Positions 47,124 through 57,536 of a stretch of 64,000 nucleotides of DNA are shown one piece after another. Below the pieces are notes generated by a model, which saw only the letters and a list, made by a program, of their open reading frames with translations, had not been told where the DNA came from and ran no database searches. The stretch comes from Conidiobolus incongruus B7586 (taxonomy: Eukaryota > Entomophthoromycota > Entomophthoromycetes > Entomophthorales > Conidiobolaceae). Location of the stretch: assembly GCA_000697335.1 (NCBI GenBank), contig JNEM01016785.1, positions 1 to 64,000 on the forward strand, read 5' to 3'. Each line of letters begins with the position of its first letter. Position 1 is the first letter of the stretch. The position numbers were made by a program, and so were the translations under genes.

Positions 47124-49706
47124 GAACAGGATTATTCACTATCACTATAATATATTAAATATTTTCTAATTGTTTATCAAAATTTTTTTTTCAAGCTTTC
47201 TTACCTAATTAATATTTTCAATATAAAAATTAATTTCAATCAATTTTTAAAAATATATAATACAGTATTTTACTTTTATTTAATAACTTGAATCTTAAAA
47301 CTAAAACCTTGTTTAATTGATTATCGGTGGTGTTGTATTTCGAAAATACCTGTCTGTCCAGATATAATAGTTGATTTAATATCTTTCTCAATTTAAATTG
47401 GTTTTGTTGATATATCATTAAATATTACTCTTTGCTCTCTTTGTTTTCTTTGTTAGATTTTAATCAAATCCTATGTCATGCACTTAACACACTATTTAAA
47501 CCCATAATTAATAAAGAAATAGAGACAAGTGTGAAATTGGATATTCTGCTACAACACTTCAACAATAAATCAACTTTGAGACATATAATCTCAAAATGTT
47601 AGAGAGCAGGGTTAATAAATAATTTACTAAATTGTATTACATGTATATTTCTAATAACGATCTTTATTTACAAAACACAAGTGATTCTTATTTATATATT
47701 TTTAAATTATAACAGCAAAAATTTAGGTAAAGAAAATGCATATAATTGAAATAATAATTTGATTATTATAAAATATTTAACTTTGAATAATTACTAAATA
47801 ATATTTTTCAATATATTTTTATTTTAATTAGAGTAACTTAATTATTAAAAACCTTTTTATTAAAAATATAATATATATAATAAATATAGTCAGAAATATT
47901 CTAATATCAAAAGTAATAATAATTATTAAAATAATGATAACTAATTCATTTATAGATAATAATTACTTTATCTATATATTTTACCAAGATATTCATTTTA
48001 ATCTTAATTAAACTATTATCAGTAAATATATATATATTTCCAAATATCAATAGTCCTGATAAAATTCAAAAATATTACTATTGAATTAAAAATTTTATTT
48101 TTAAAAATTAATTATATTTAAACTAAATATTAATTATCAAAAGTTTTCTATTTAAATATTAGTAAAACTTAACCATAAGCTTTTTAAAATCATTTAAAAT
48201 AGACAAGAAGTTTTTAAAAATGATGCTTTATTTATATCAACTATATATCATATAATAAATTATTTTAAAATTAAAAAAATTTCTAAAGTTTATTAAATTT
48301 TAATATTAATTTTAACTGTTACTTTTTTAATTATAAATAAAATAAAAAATTATTAAGGTATATAATATTAGTTATATAAGTATATTATATATATTAAGTT
48401 TAAACCTAGTTTTATTAATAAAAATATAAAATAATTATCTCATAGTTTGACTAAAGTTTTAAAAAGCTAGAATAGCTTTAGCTAAATAAAATTTACTAAA
48501 GTATAACTACTACTAAAGCATTTAAAATATATTATTATAATTAATAAATTATAGATCAGTTTATGTAGTTTGTTATTAAAATATAAATGAAAATATTAAG
48601 TTAAGATAATAATTTATATAAATTTAAATTAATTAATATTATATTTATAAGCAAGTAATAATCTTTATAACAAATTATAATAGTATTTATTATTTTGATT
48701 GAATTTATATAGGAAGATTAATTAATAATAAATTTAAAATTTATAAATAAAACTATTTATAATTAGTATTTTCAATATAATTTAAAATACCTATTATTTT
48801 ACATAATAATTATAAAATATATATATATAACTAAAACTATAAAAATTTTTAATATAAAATTATTAAAAAAAACTATCACATCTAGTAAATTAATTAAATT
48901 ATAACACAGGTAACTATAAGTGCTTTAAGCAATTAAAAAATCAGTATATAAGAAAGAAAATTTCCATAAAAAATTTAATTAATTTGCAAAATATCAAATT
49001 TCAATAATTAATAAAAAGGACTATTTTTAGGTGTTAGAAGCTTGCCAAACGTGTAGCAAAAAGTTATTAATAATAAAAGAGAATATTGAATTTATATTAT
49101 ATATCTATTGTTATAACTTATATATATTAATATCTTGATTCAATTTCAATCTCAAAAAATTCCCATTATTTAAAATTTAGAGTAATATTTAAATTAAGTT
49201 AATTAAATGAATATTTTGAAGTGATTAATATCATATATATGTACTAAATCTATTTAAAAGCCAATATTAGTAATAAATTAGTTAGAATATTATACAGTGT
49301 TCAATAATTTAACATTTTTATATAATATTTATAAAATTAATTTATAATTAAAAATAGTTAGTTTCAGTTTTTTATAAATTTCACAATTGATTTAATTTAT
49401 TAAATTTTATATTGAATATAATTTGAATTAAATATAAGTAATAAATTTAAGAATTTTAACTTAGAATATTAAATAATATCAAAATCGTTATTAGACCTGA
49501 ATCATATTTATAATGAATGTTAATTTTAATGAACTTGGTACAAATTTCTTTTTTTAAAAAATATTTCTTGATTTTATAATAGTAATTAAATAATAATTGA
49601 AGCTAGATTTTTTTTAGAATTGAGAATTATAAATATATTTAATTAACATGAAATGACTATTTTTTATAACTTTGAATAAATTTTTATATTAATTATAATT
49701 AATCAA
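47124..49706. other. gene-poor, extremely AT-rich block
   Basis: About 2.6 kb of nearly pure A/T sequence with poly-A/T tracts. A 60-codon minus-strand frame at 47236-47418 has no support. No RNA gene or transposon is visible. Confidence 0.5.
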
Positions 49707-49715
49707 ATCCCATAA
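49707..49715 (+). promoter_or_regulatory. ATCCCATAA promoter motif
   Basis: Ends 93 bases before the start at 49809, same orientation. Confidence 0.5.
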
Positions 49716-49808
49716 AATTTGGAATTCTTAATTCAAATTTAAATTTTAATCTGACAGCATTGTAATATAATAATTAAGTGACTGTTAATAAAAAAAATAA
49801 AAATAATA

Positions 49809-50366
49809 ATGAGATTAATAGAAATTAAAACATTCATTCAATTCTTATTAATTAATTTATTCATAGTAATCAAACACTGAAGCTATTTTAATATTTATAT
49901 TAACTCTAATTTAGTTTGGAATCCAAAGTTCAATCCCAACCTTCTGCAAGTGCATATGTGGCAAAACCTCTAAAATCTTTACATTACCAGAATCTGCCAC
50001 CTGTAACAAGTGTACTAAAGCTACTTGTCTTATCCAATTTCCAGACTTTTGCGATAAAGATTCCACATCTGCTACAGCTTCAGATATTATTACAATTAAA
50101 TGTTTTCGTAAGTTATATAATTTTAACTATTAAATGTATATATTAAATAAGGATTTAGAGAGGGCTTCATACAAAGATGAAATATTTATTTATTTATTTT
50201 TAATCGTTACTCTAATATTGTTGATATTTGCTCTCTTTAAGAACAAGTTGATTAAATTTTATAAGGTAAACTTATTTTTATAATTTAATATTATTTTATA
50301 TTAATGTTGTTGGGGTAGAGAAATTTTGGTTATACTACCAATTATAGTACTATTGGATCTCAGTAG
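49809..50366 (+). CDS. small Cys-rich type I membrane protein, fungal family of unknown function
   Basis: Four exons, 49809-49865, 49915-50107, 50159-50265 and 50319-50366, give 134 residues ending in TAG. Exon 1 alone is a signal peptide (FIQFLLINLFI). The luminal part has paired cysteines: CKCICG, then CNKCTKATC, FCD and a last Cys just before QRASYKDE. One membrane segment follows (IFIYLFLIVTLILLIFALF), then a short cytosolic tail ending STIGSQ. The order CxCxC...CxxC...CFQRxSxKDxxI-TM resembles a conserved uncharacterised fungal family, recalled rather than searched. Without splicing the locus shows only a meaningless short frame, so automated annotation could miss it. Confidence 0.72.
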
Positions 50367-50684
50367 TATTATTAATTCAATAAATTCAGTTTTTACATAG
50401 TTTCTATTATATTCAATTTAAAATATTATAATATGAAGAGAGAATATGATACGGTTTTGAATTTTTCGAGTCATTTCAAATTAATCAGTATATTCTTAAA
50501 AAAATTAAAAAATTGAATATAATTTATATTTGAAAATTATATAAAATTTAAATATATTAATAGTATATACAATTAAAGAGATAAGTTGAGTTACTGTTAG
50601 TAATAGATTTGTTATTAACAAATCATTTTTATTTACAAATAAAACTATTCATATAATAATTAAGGATGAATAATTTAGTGATAT
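50367..50684. other. convergent spacer
   Basis: Short AT-rich spacer; nothing seen. Confidence 0.6.
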
Positions 50685-51521
50685 TTACTGTTTGGGAAAT
50701 GGATAATGAGAAGGTGAAGGCTGACCAAAAGGATATTGATTATGCGTGTTTTGGTTAGACGAATATTGATTCAAAAATTGACTTTCCATAGAGTGTTGGC
50801 TGTAAAACTGATGTTGCTTTTTAATTTCCTTTTCATAGTCGTCAGCTGCCCAGAGTCCTGCACCAACAGCACAAGTAAACATGAATAGCCAGTTGGCAAG
50901 TGGAATCATGGATAACCCATAGCTGACAACACCAAATGCCAAGTACTTGGATTTTTGGTTCATAGTATAATTCCAGCTCTGTTTAAAATCCATGCCTTTG
51001 AAGTCGATTTGGTCGTGTAGCATATATCCCCAAGCGAATATAAATCCATTAATGTAGGCGTAGAGTACAGTTCCAATAACAGGAATGAGATTTAGAGGAA
51101 TCGTAAGAATCATAAAAGCGAGTTGGACCAACCCATATAAGATAGAACCTACAGTAATTCTCCAAGTGGCACCAGGAGGGGGAGGACGGTCAATAACATA
51201 CTCCTTAAGACCCCTCAATTTCAAAACCTCATCGAACAGTTGGTCCATAACTAACGGCATCAAAATCAAACAACACAGAATAGTCGCTATGGAAACCTCT
51301 ATCAAGTAAAACACGATAGCCGTAATAATACTCAGCCAGTGGGGACAGCGATAGTAGTCTAACATTTCAATAGTTGGCACGATTAAAAATCCGAAACCTA
51401 CCACAGCAACAACCGTAACCAATATATTCCATAATATAGCATACCAGCAAGGTTTCCAAAGGCTGGGATGAGCGAAAAAGTACCAGATGCCAGTTATTGG
51501 ATAGGTATGATGTTTTATCAT
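50685..51521 (-). CDS. EI24-domain membrane protein (fungal RRT8/LDS type)
   Basis: Intronless, 278 residues. It starts with YPITGIWYFFAHPSLWKPCW, the usual entry of this family, and has four to six hydrophobic segments, including WNILVTVVAVVGFGFLIVPT, a pair around FYLIEVSIATILCCLILM, and LNLIPVIGTVLYAYINGFIF. Before the tail is GAGLWAADDYEKE, a family signature. The last 50 residues are Gln/Asn/Pro-rich and disordered. Yeast relatives (Rrt8, Lds1, Lds2) sit on lipid droplets and the spore wall, and animal EI24 in the ER, but the molecular function is poorly defined. Confidence 0.82.
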   Translation of the reverse strand: MIKHHTYPITGIWYFFAHPSLWKPCWYAILWNILVTVVAVVGFGFLIVPTIEMLDYYRCPHWLSIITAIVFYLIEVSIATILCCLILMPLVMDQLFDEVLKLRGLKEYVIDRPPPPGATWRITVGSILYGLVQLAFMILTIPLNLIPVIGTVLYAYINGFIFAWGYMLHDQIDFKGMDFKQSWNYTMNQKSKYLAFGVVSYGLSMIPLANWLFMFTCAVGAGLWAADDYEKEIKKQHQFYSQHSMESQFLNQYSSNQNTHNQYPFGQPSPSHYPFPKQ

Positions 51522-51598
51522 TATTATATAATTAACTAAATTTATAAATGTGAATATTGAAAAATTCAGATTAAAATTGTTTTATTTTAGTTAATTTA

Positions 51599-51606
51599 TA
51601 TGGGAC
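51599..51606 (-). promoter_or_regulatory. variant of the ATCCCATAA motif (GTCCCATATAA)
   Basis: Minus strand, 77 bases before the start at 51521. It keeps the TCCCATA core and the position of the exact copies, but is not an exact match. Confidence 0.3.
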
Positions 51607-53010
51607 AACGGTTTTTTGATTGTGAATTAAAAACATTAAAAATCAACCACTAAATTAAATTGAATGAATATAATCGTTTAACTATTCCTGATCAGTATTA
51701 TAAAACGACTATTAAATATACTGTAATAATTATCATAATGTTACTTTAAATGGTTATAATCAATAGTGAAATTTTGGCATTTTTTATTTCAAATTAATAC
51801 TCTAATTGTCAATGGGTAAAAATTATGAGAAAAAATTAAAATATTTTAATCTATTTAAGAAAACATATTAAAGTTGTATTCATTATAAATTATAAAGATA
51901 TTCAATTTATTGATATTAATAATCATTAAAAAATATAGATAAATATTATAATAATGTATATAATGATTCTTAATCAAGTTAATTGAGTAATGTTACCTAT
52001 TATTATTAATATTAATATTGTGATGAAATTAAAATTCTAAAATTTAAATTATAAATATTCGTGGAATTACAAGTTTTTAATTATTGAATAATATCTTAAA
52101 ATCAAAAAAATAATAATAATTTTTTTGTATTTGTTTATTAATATAAATTTTTAATTTTAAATATATATATATATATATTTGTAATTTTGAATCAATTTAT
52201 TAATTTTTCTTAGTTAATTGGTTGAAAATTATATCATTGAATTTGAATCAAAAATATATTAGCTCTAAATCTAAATACTTGAAATTGATGAATTATAATT
52301 TCATTTAATAATAAATTTAATTCTGGTTTGTTTATTTCTAATGATTATATTCTTATATATGTTTAAAATCTTAACTACTCAATAGAGTATAATGCATTGA
52401 TTGTTATGAAATATCAGGTAATAAGAATATTGATTCTTATTGTATTTTAACAAAAAGCTACTTTTGTGAATTTCAAGTACTGAAATAATATACTTGAATG
52501 AGTGAAAATAACAATTAATAATAATAGTGTAAACCCAATCATTAAGAGTTGATTAATAATTTAATAACAATCTTTATATTATTAATCATATTGTTTAACA
52601 ATGATATCTTTGTCATTTCACTTTTTGTTAGATTATTATAAAATTGATCAGTTATCAAACTAAGTAATAAATATACCAAAAATATTATGATTAAAATTTT
52701 TATTTTGAATTTAAATAATATTTATAATAAATACTACTAAATAGATGATATATTAATTACAAAATAAATTAAAATATTATTCTAGATAAGAATCATTATT
52801 TTTAATATTGTATTCATGTTTATTTAAAAGTAATAAATATATATATTATTTTAATTTCAAAAAATATATATATTCAAATTATCGAATACGATAACAAAAA
52901 ACTTTATTCATTTATTTCACATATATACACTTAATAATAACAAATATATATACCCAATATTAAACTATTAATTATTTTGCAATTTCATAATTATTAAATT
53001 ATTTAAAATA
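51607..53010. other. AT-rich spacer
   Basis: No exon, RNA gene or transposon visible; poly-A/T tracts and a short TA run near 52160. Confidence 0.55.
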
Positions 53011-55422
53011 TTACTGAGTGTTCAAATTAACTAGTGGTCTATGATTAGAATTTGAAACGGCTCTCTTGAGCCCCATTTGATTCATCATCCCAATACCGTG
53101 TAAACGTCTAGAGTCGGGGGAAGTTGGCGTAGATTTACTGCGATTGGAGTCGCGACTCATGGTTGAAAATAGAGGCGCATGGTGTACAAGTTTCTGAGTG
53201 CCAACATCGGAACCATTGACAACAAGAGGATGTAACTGAAATTGGATCTTTTTGCTCTTGTCCACCTCTGAAGCTTGTTGAACTAATATTGAGCCATTGG
53301 TGTTGTAGGGAATGGAATTGGTCGTTCCTTGCTTAGTCATTATACCATGAGAATTGACTGGTTTAGCAATTATTGGATTGTGGTTCAGCTTAACGCTGGA
53401 TGATGGCGAGAGTGAAGCTTTTGGCTTAAGTGTTACCTTGGATTGGGTCATATCACGTTTAGAGTCGGATCCGTAGGTCTGGATAGGTCCTGGATGTGAG
53501 AGTTGAGCTTGAATGGCTGTGCCTGGGATATTTAATCTGGATGCATGGCTGATTTCCTCTGGAATCGAACGCTTAGTAGTCACTTGTAAATTACGGCTGA
53601 AGTGAGGTTTTGTTGGCATTGAGTCAGTCCTGCGAGGTGTTTGCGGTCCAGTCATTGATTGATACTTATTTGCTTTGATCGTATGTGAGCGTGATGGAGG
53701 CGATGATTTGGACATTGGAATATTTCGAAGCGGCATATCATCTGGAGTGGGTGCTTGAGCGTTGAGATTCGCATGTGAAGTGGGATGAACTGGAATCATA
53801 CTGCGGTACTTTTGTCTTGGAGATGTATTTTTTAAGAGTGATCCTGATTGGAGGTCGATATTGGTCTGCGGATTGGTCACAGGACTGGCTTGCATATTGG
53901 AATTGGTCTGAAGATTGATCATAGGACCTGGTTGAAGTGTACGATGCTTTTCTTTTCGGAGATTGTTAGAGTCTAAGAGGGATCCGTCTTGGAAGGGTTT
54001 GGGAGTTGTTGGATCAATTAATGGGCCAACTTTGCGCTGTTGTGTATTTTTGGTTTCCTGCTGTTGCTGAGTGACATTGTCAAGCAATGATCCATTTTGG
54101 TAGGGTGTAGGAGTAGATGCGTCAACCAATGGGCCATTAGTAGGCTGTTCTATCTTAGCTGCTTTGGCATTTGTAGAATTAGATGTCGCCAATAGAGATC
54201 CCGATGCAAATACATTCCCATCTTCAGTACCCTTATTATCGGTATTTTCGCTCGAGGTTGGTGATTGAATGGCATCCAAAAGTGATCCCTTCTTGAATAC
54301 TTCTGAATCAGGTTTAGTATTAATTTCTATTTTCTTTTCACTGGAGCCAAATAACTGTTTGACAAATCTCAATTTAGAAGTGGCTTCCCTCTGGGCTCTC
54401 ATTCTAGTCTTAAAGGGAACATTAGGGTCTAATTCGGGGAATTGCCCTTGATCAAATTCTAAAGTAGTAATTTCTTCCGAATCTACATGATATTTTGGAG
54501 GAACAAAGAGACATTCATCGTCGGGTTTATCCTCCCAAATTGCCATATTACGAGAGTGATGTATAGCCATTGTCCAGTTTTTGGCCAGAATTTTGTTCTC
54601 AAAACATAAGAAATGTATATAATCTCTTTCAGGTTTCTCAAACATTAAGATGGAATCTTGACTTTTCAAAGCAATACAGTATTGTGTAGGTGGATTTTTG
54701 CGCTTTTTAATTAGAGTGTATGCATCAAAAGATGCAAAACTACACAAAAGGGAAGCAGAGGCCGGAGATTTACTTTTTGAAATAAAAATGCTGTGTTTTT
54801 TGAGGAATAAATATCTTTTCTCCCATTTGCTTGGCTTGATTTCTAAGTATGCAGAACTAAATAAGACAGGAGAGTTTGATGGAATAGTATTGATCACATC
54901 GGTTAATCTCTGTGGATAACGGCGTAAGACAAGCATATTGTCGCACTCAGGTTCCCAACCATCGAGGACATCCATGATGGGTTCCCAATCCCTGAGGTAT
55001 CTCTCACACTGGAATCCACTGTTGACCTCGAACAAAGTCCATGTTTTGTCCGGAGGGATGAACCTTTTGTGGATAAATGACTCAATCAGTAATAAGGGTG
55101 TTGATAATGATGTCAATTGTACATCTCTATGATCGCACTTGTACTCGATATAAATTCTGTGTGTGATTTTTTTCACATTGTACTTTTCGAGCTTTTCTCC
55201 GATAATTCGGCGTCTCTCTTGCTCTTCTAACTCTTCTGGTGTAGGTTCCTAATATTCGATTATTAAGTACTGTATTAAAATTAAATCAATAATATTTACC
55301 TTTGGAGCTACAGGAACTGGTTGAAAGTCTTCTTTGCCAAAGTTTTCAAATTGCTTGATCAGATCATCGAATTCTGCAAAGTCTTGATCTGTAAGAATCT
55401 GTAACTCAGATTGTATAGCCAT
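53011..55422 (-). CDS. MRL-like RA-PH adaptor, paralogue A
   Basis: Two exons, 55422-55300 and 55248-53011, give 786 residues. A short amphipathic helix comes first (DFAEFDDLIKQFENFG), then a charged coiled coil (PEELEEQERRRIIGEKLEKY), a Ras-association domain (about 66-155; TWTLFEVNSGFQCERYLRDW, then the W of DGWEPE) and a PH domain (about 170-278; SKWEKRYLFLKKHSIFI, FDAYTLIKKRKNPPTQYC, YIHFLCFENKILAKNWTMAI). RA and PH linked this way, with YxHFLCFExxxLxxNW, mark the Grb7/MRL (Mig-10, RIAM, lamellipodin) group, which links Ras or Rap GTPases to actin and adhesion. The 500-residue tail is disordered and carries spaced GSLLD, GSLLA, GPLVD and GPMI motifs and ends RPLVNLNTQ. The downstream gene is a close paralogue in the same orientation. 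Confidence 0.85.
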
Positions 55423-55651
55423 AGTTCAAATAATGTAAATTTCAAATAGGTTTTATATAAGATGATTTTTTTGATGAGGTATTAATTATAAAATGTTTTG
55501 TTGATTAATATTAGTAAGAAAGTTTGATCAAAGAACGCTATAAAGAAACAAATGATATTAATATAAGTTAAAAAATGAAAAGAATCAGATATCATGGGTT
55601 AATTATACATGTGAGAAAGGTTAAGCATTTAATTGATGGGATATGTCTCAG

Positions 55652-55749
55652 TTAATTGTGGTTCCTGTAGGATATGTTAATAAGAATAGTGTACATCTAA
55701 ACTATTCCTATCCAATGAATTCTCATGCATTTCGGTAAAATTAGCCAAT
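55652..55749 (-). promoter_or_regulatory. upstream elements shared with paralogue B
   Basis: Two words occur in the upstream regions of both RA-PH genes: TTAATTGTGGTTC (55652-55664) and AAATTAGCCAAT (55738-55749), written for the plus strand. Here they lie about 230 and 316 bases before the start codon. Confidence 0.4.
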
Positions 55750-57536
55750 TGATGGCTGGGGAAAATGGTTAGCTTTGATAATAGCCCGAATTCAAGTGTT
55801 AATTGGTATTTAATTTAAGATATATTAAACTGATGACAGCGTGGTTTATATTGATTGTTAATGATTAGTTCATTATTGATAAATGTATTATCATTATGTA
55901 GTGGTGTCTATAAACCAGTAGTATAACCAGTCCCAGTATTATAATTTTATATTAGAAATTATAAGTTAACAATGAAGAAAATTACTCATATTATATTTCT
56001 CAGGTTTTTAATAGATAATTTAGTCAGTTTGTTCAAATATTAAATATTTTTGGTCTATTATCAATAAATGAGGATAATATTAAAGCTTCGGATTTATTAT
56101 CAAACGGTTAATTATTTTGAATAAATATTACCATTAATATAAATCAATTTACATATCAAACTCTCAATTTATCTGATAACTATTAATTTTAACTAGAATT
56201 ATTATCAATTTAAGCTATTTTTCAAGATTCTTAAATATTTACAAAATTTTTGTTTGTTGAATTAATCACTTATTTTGATACAATTTTTTCTCATTTCATA
56301 ATTGTTAAATATTACTTTGCATTTGATTATATCATTTTAAAAATTTATTCAATTAAGAATTGTTGTTGTTAATTTATTATTGTCAAAGAATATTAGAAAT
56401 TTAATATTATAATACTATTAAATATATGAATTGAATAAATAATACTTGCAGCACTATTAATTAACGGCAAGGTTCAAGTCCACAATTCAAATTGATTTTA
56501 TCCGCAGTTTAATGCTCTGGCGGGAATCTTATAATTTTTTAATGATAAAAATAATCTATTTTTAATTTATTGTCATTATGTATTGGAATGGAATATAATA
56601 AAATGATTATGATATAGCTCTCTGGAATAAAATTGAGCATATGAACATTGAAAGATTCAAAATATAAGTTGATGAGATAATTTGTTTAAATATAGTTTTG
56701 CAAGGTTAACCATTCATTATTATATGCTCCAATATTTCAATAAGGATAATGATTTTTAACGTTGATTTAATATTACAAATATCATTATAGAAACCATTAT
56801 GGTATTATTAGTATTGGGTCTAGAATTTTGAATAAAATGAAATGTTTGCAATTCCTGGCATTTGAACATCATTCCAACTTATTAATCTACTCTCTTTGTA
56901 CCCTCAGTGACTTGATTATAATAATGATATGCTTGAATAATTCTTGGTTCTTTAGTTTAAAGGATATGAAATAAGGAATTGAAATTAATGCTAAAATTTT
57001 CAATCTAACTATCATGATAGATTAACTATTGAATCTAATTTATTATGAATTTTATTTTTACTACTGTAATTCATAACTTTACTTTTTAAATATTTTGATA
57101 TTAATAATATTCAAGTTATTTTCAAGAACGTCTCTATATTTATAGCAATATTAGATTTTTGTTAATTAATAAAATGTTTATCAGATGATAATCTTAAAAT
57201 TTTATGGATATTAAAGCTGTTAAACTTGGAGCTCGATATTCATTAATAATTATGATTCCAGTCAATAACTATAATTATGTTAAATATTATTTGATCATGA
57301 GAATGGAAATCACAGTTGATTTCAATAAGTTTAATAGATGTTAATTATGTTCCAATTCATCAAAAATCAATAAAATAATCACTCAAATGGTGTATAGTTC
57401 AAAAATTACAAGAAATTTATTAAATTTATATCAGGCTAAAGAAATATAATAGGAATAAATAGTGGAAAGATATATCACATGTTATTGATATGTTGGATGA
57501 GGCAAAATTGGTGAAATGTCTAAATACTGATAGGGA
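55750..57536. other. spacer between the RA-PH paralogues
   Basis: AT-rich. A T-arm-like string (GGTTCAAGTCC, 56470-56480) is not part of a tRNA. No gene seen. Confidence 0.55.

Noticed and set aside
47236-47418. 60-codon minus-strand frame that might join exon-like pieces at 47045-47142 and 46895-46960
   Set aside because: The pieces cannot be joined without stops using good splice sites, and the lower region is better explained by RNA-like inverted repeats.
56470-56480. tRNA T-arm-like GGTTCAAGTCC
   Set aside because: No D-arm, anticodon arm or acceptor stem can be drawn around it on either strand.
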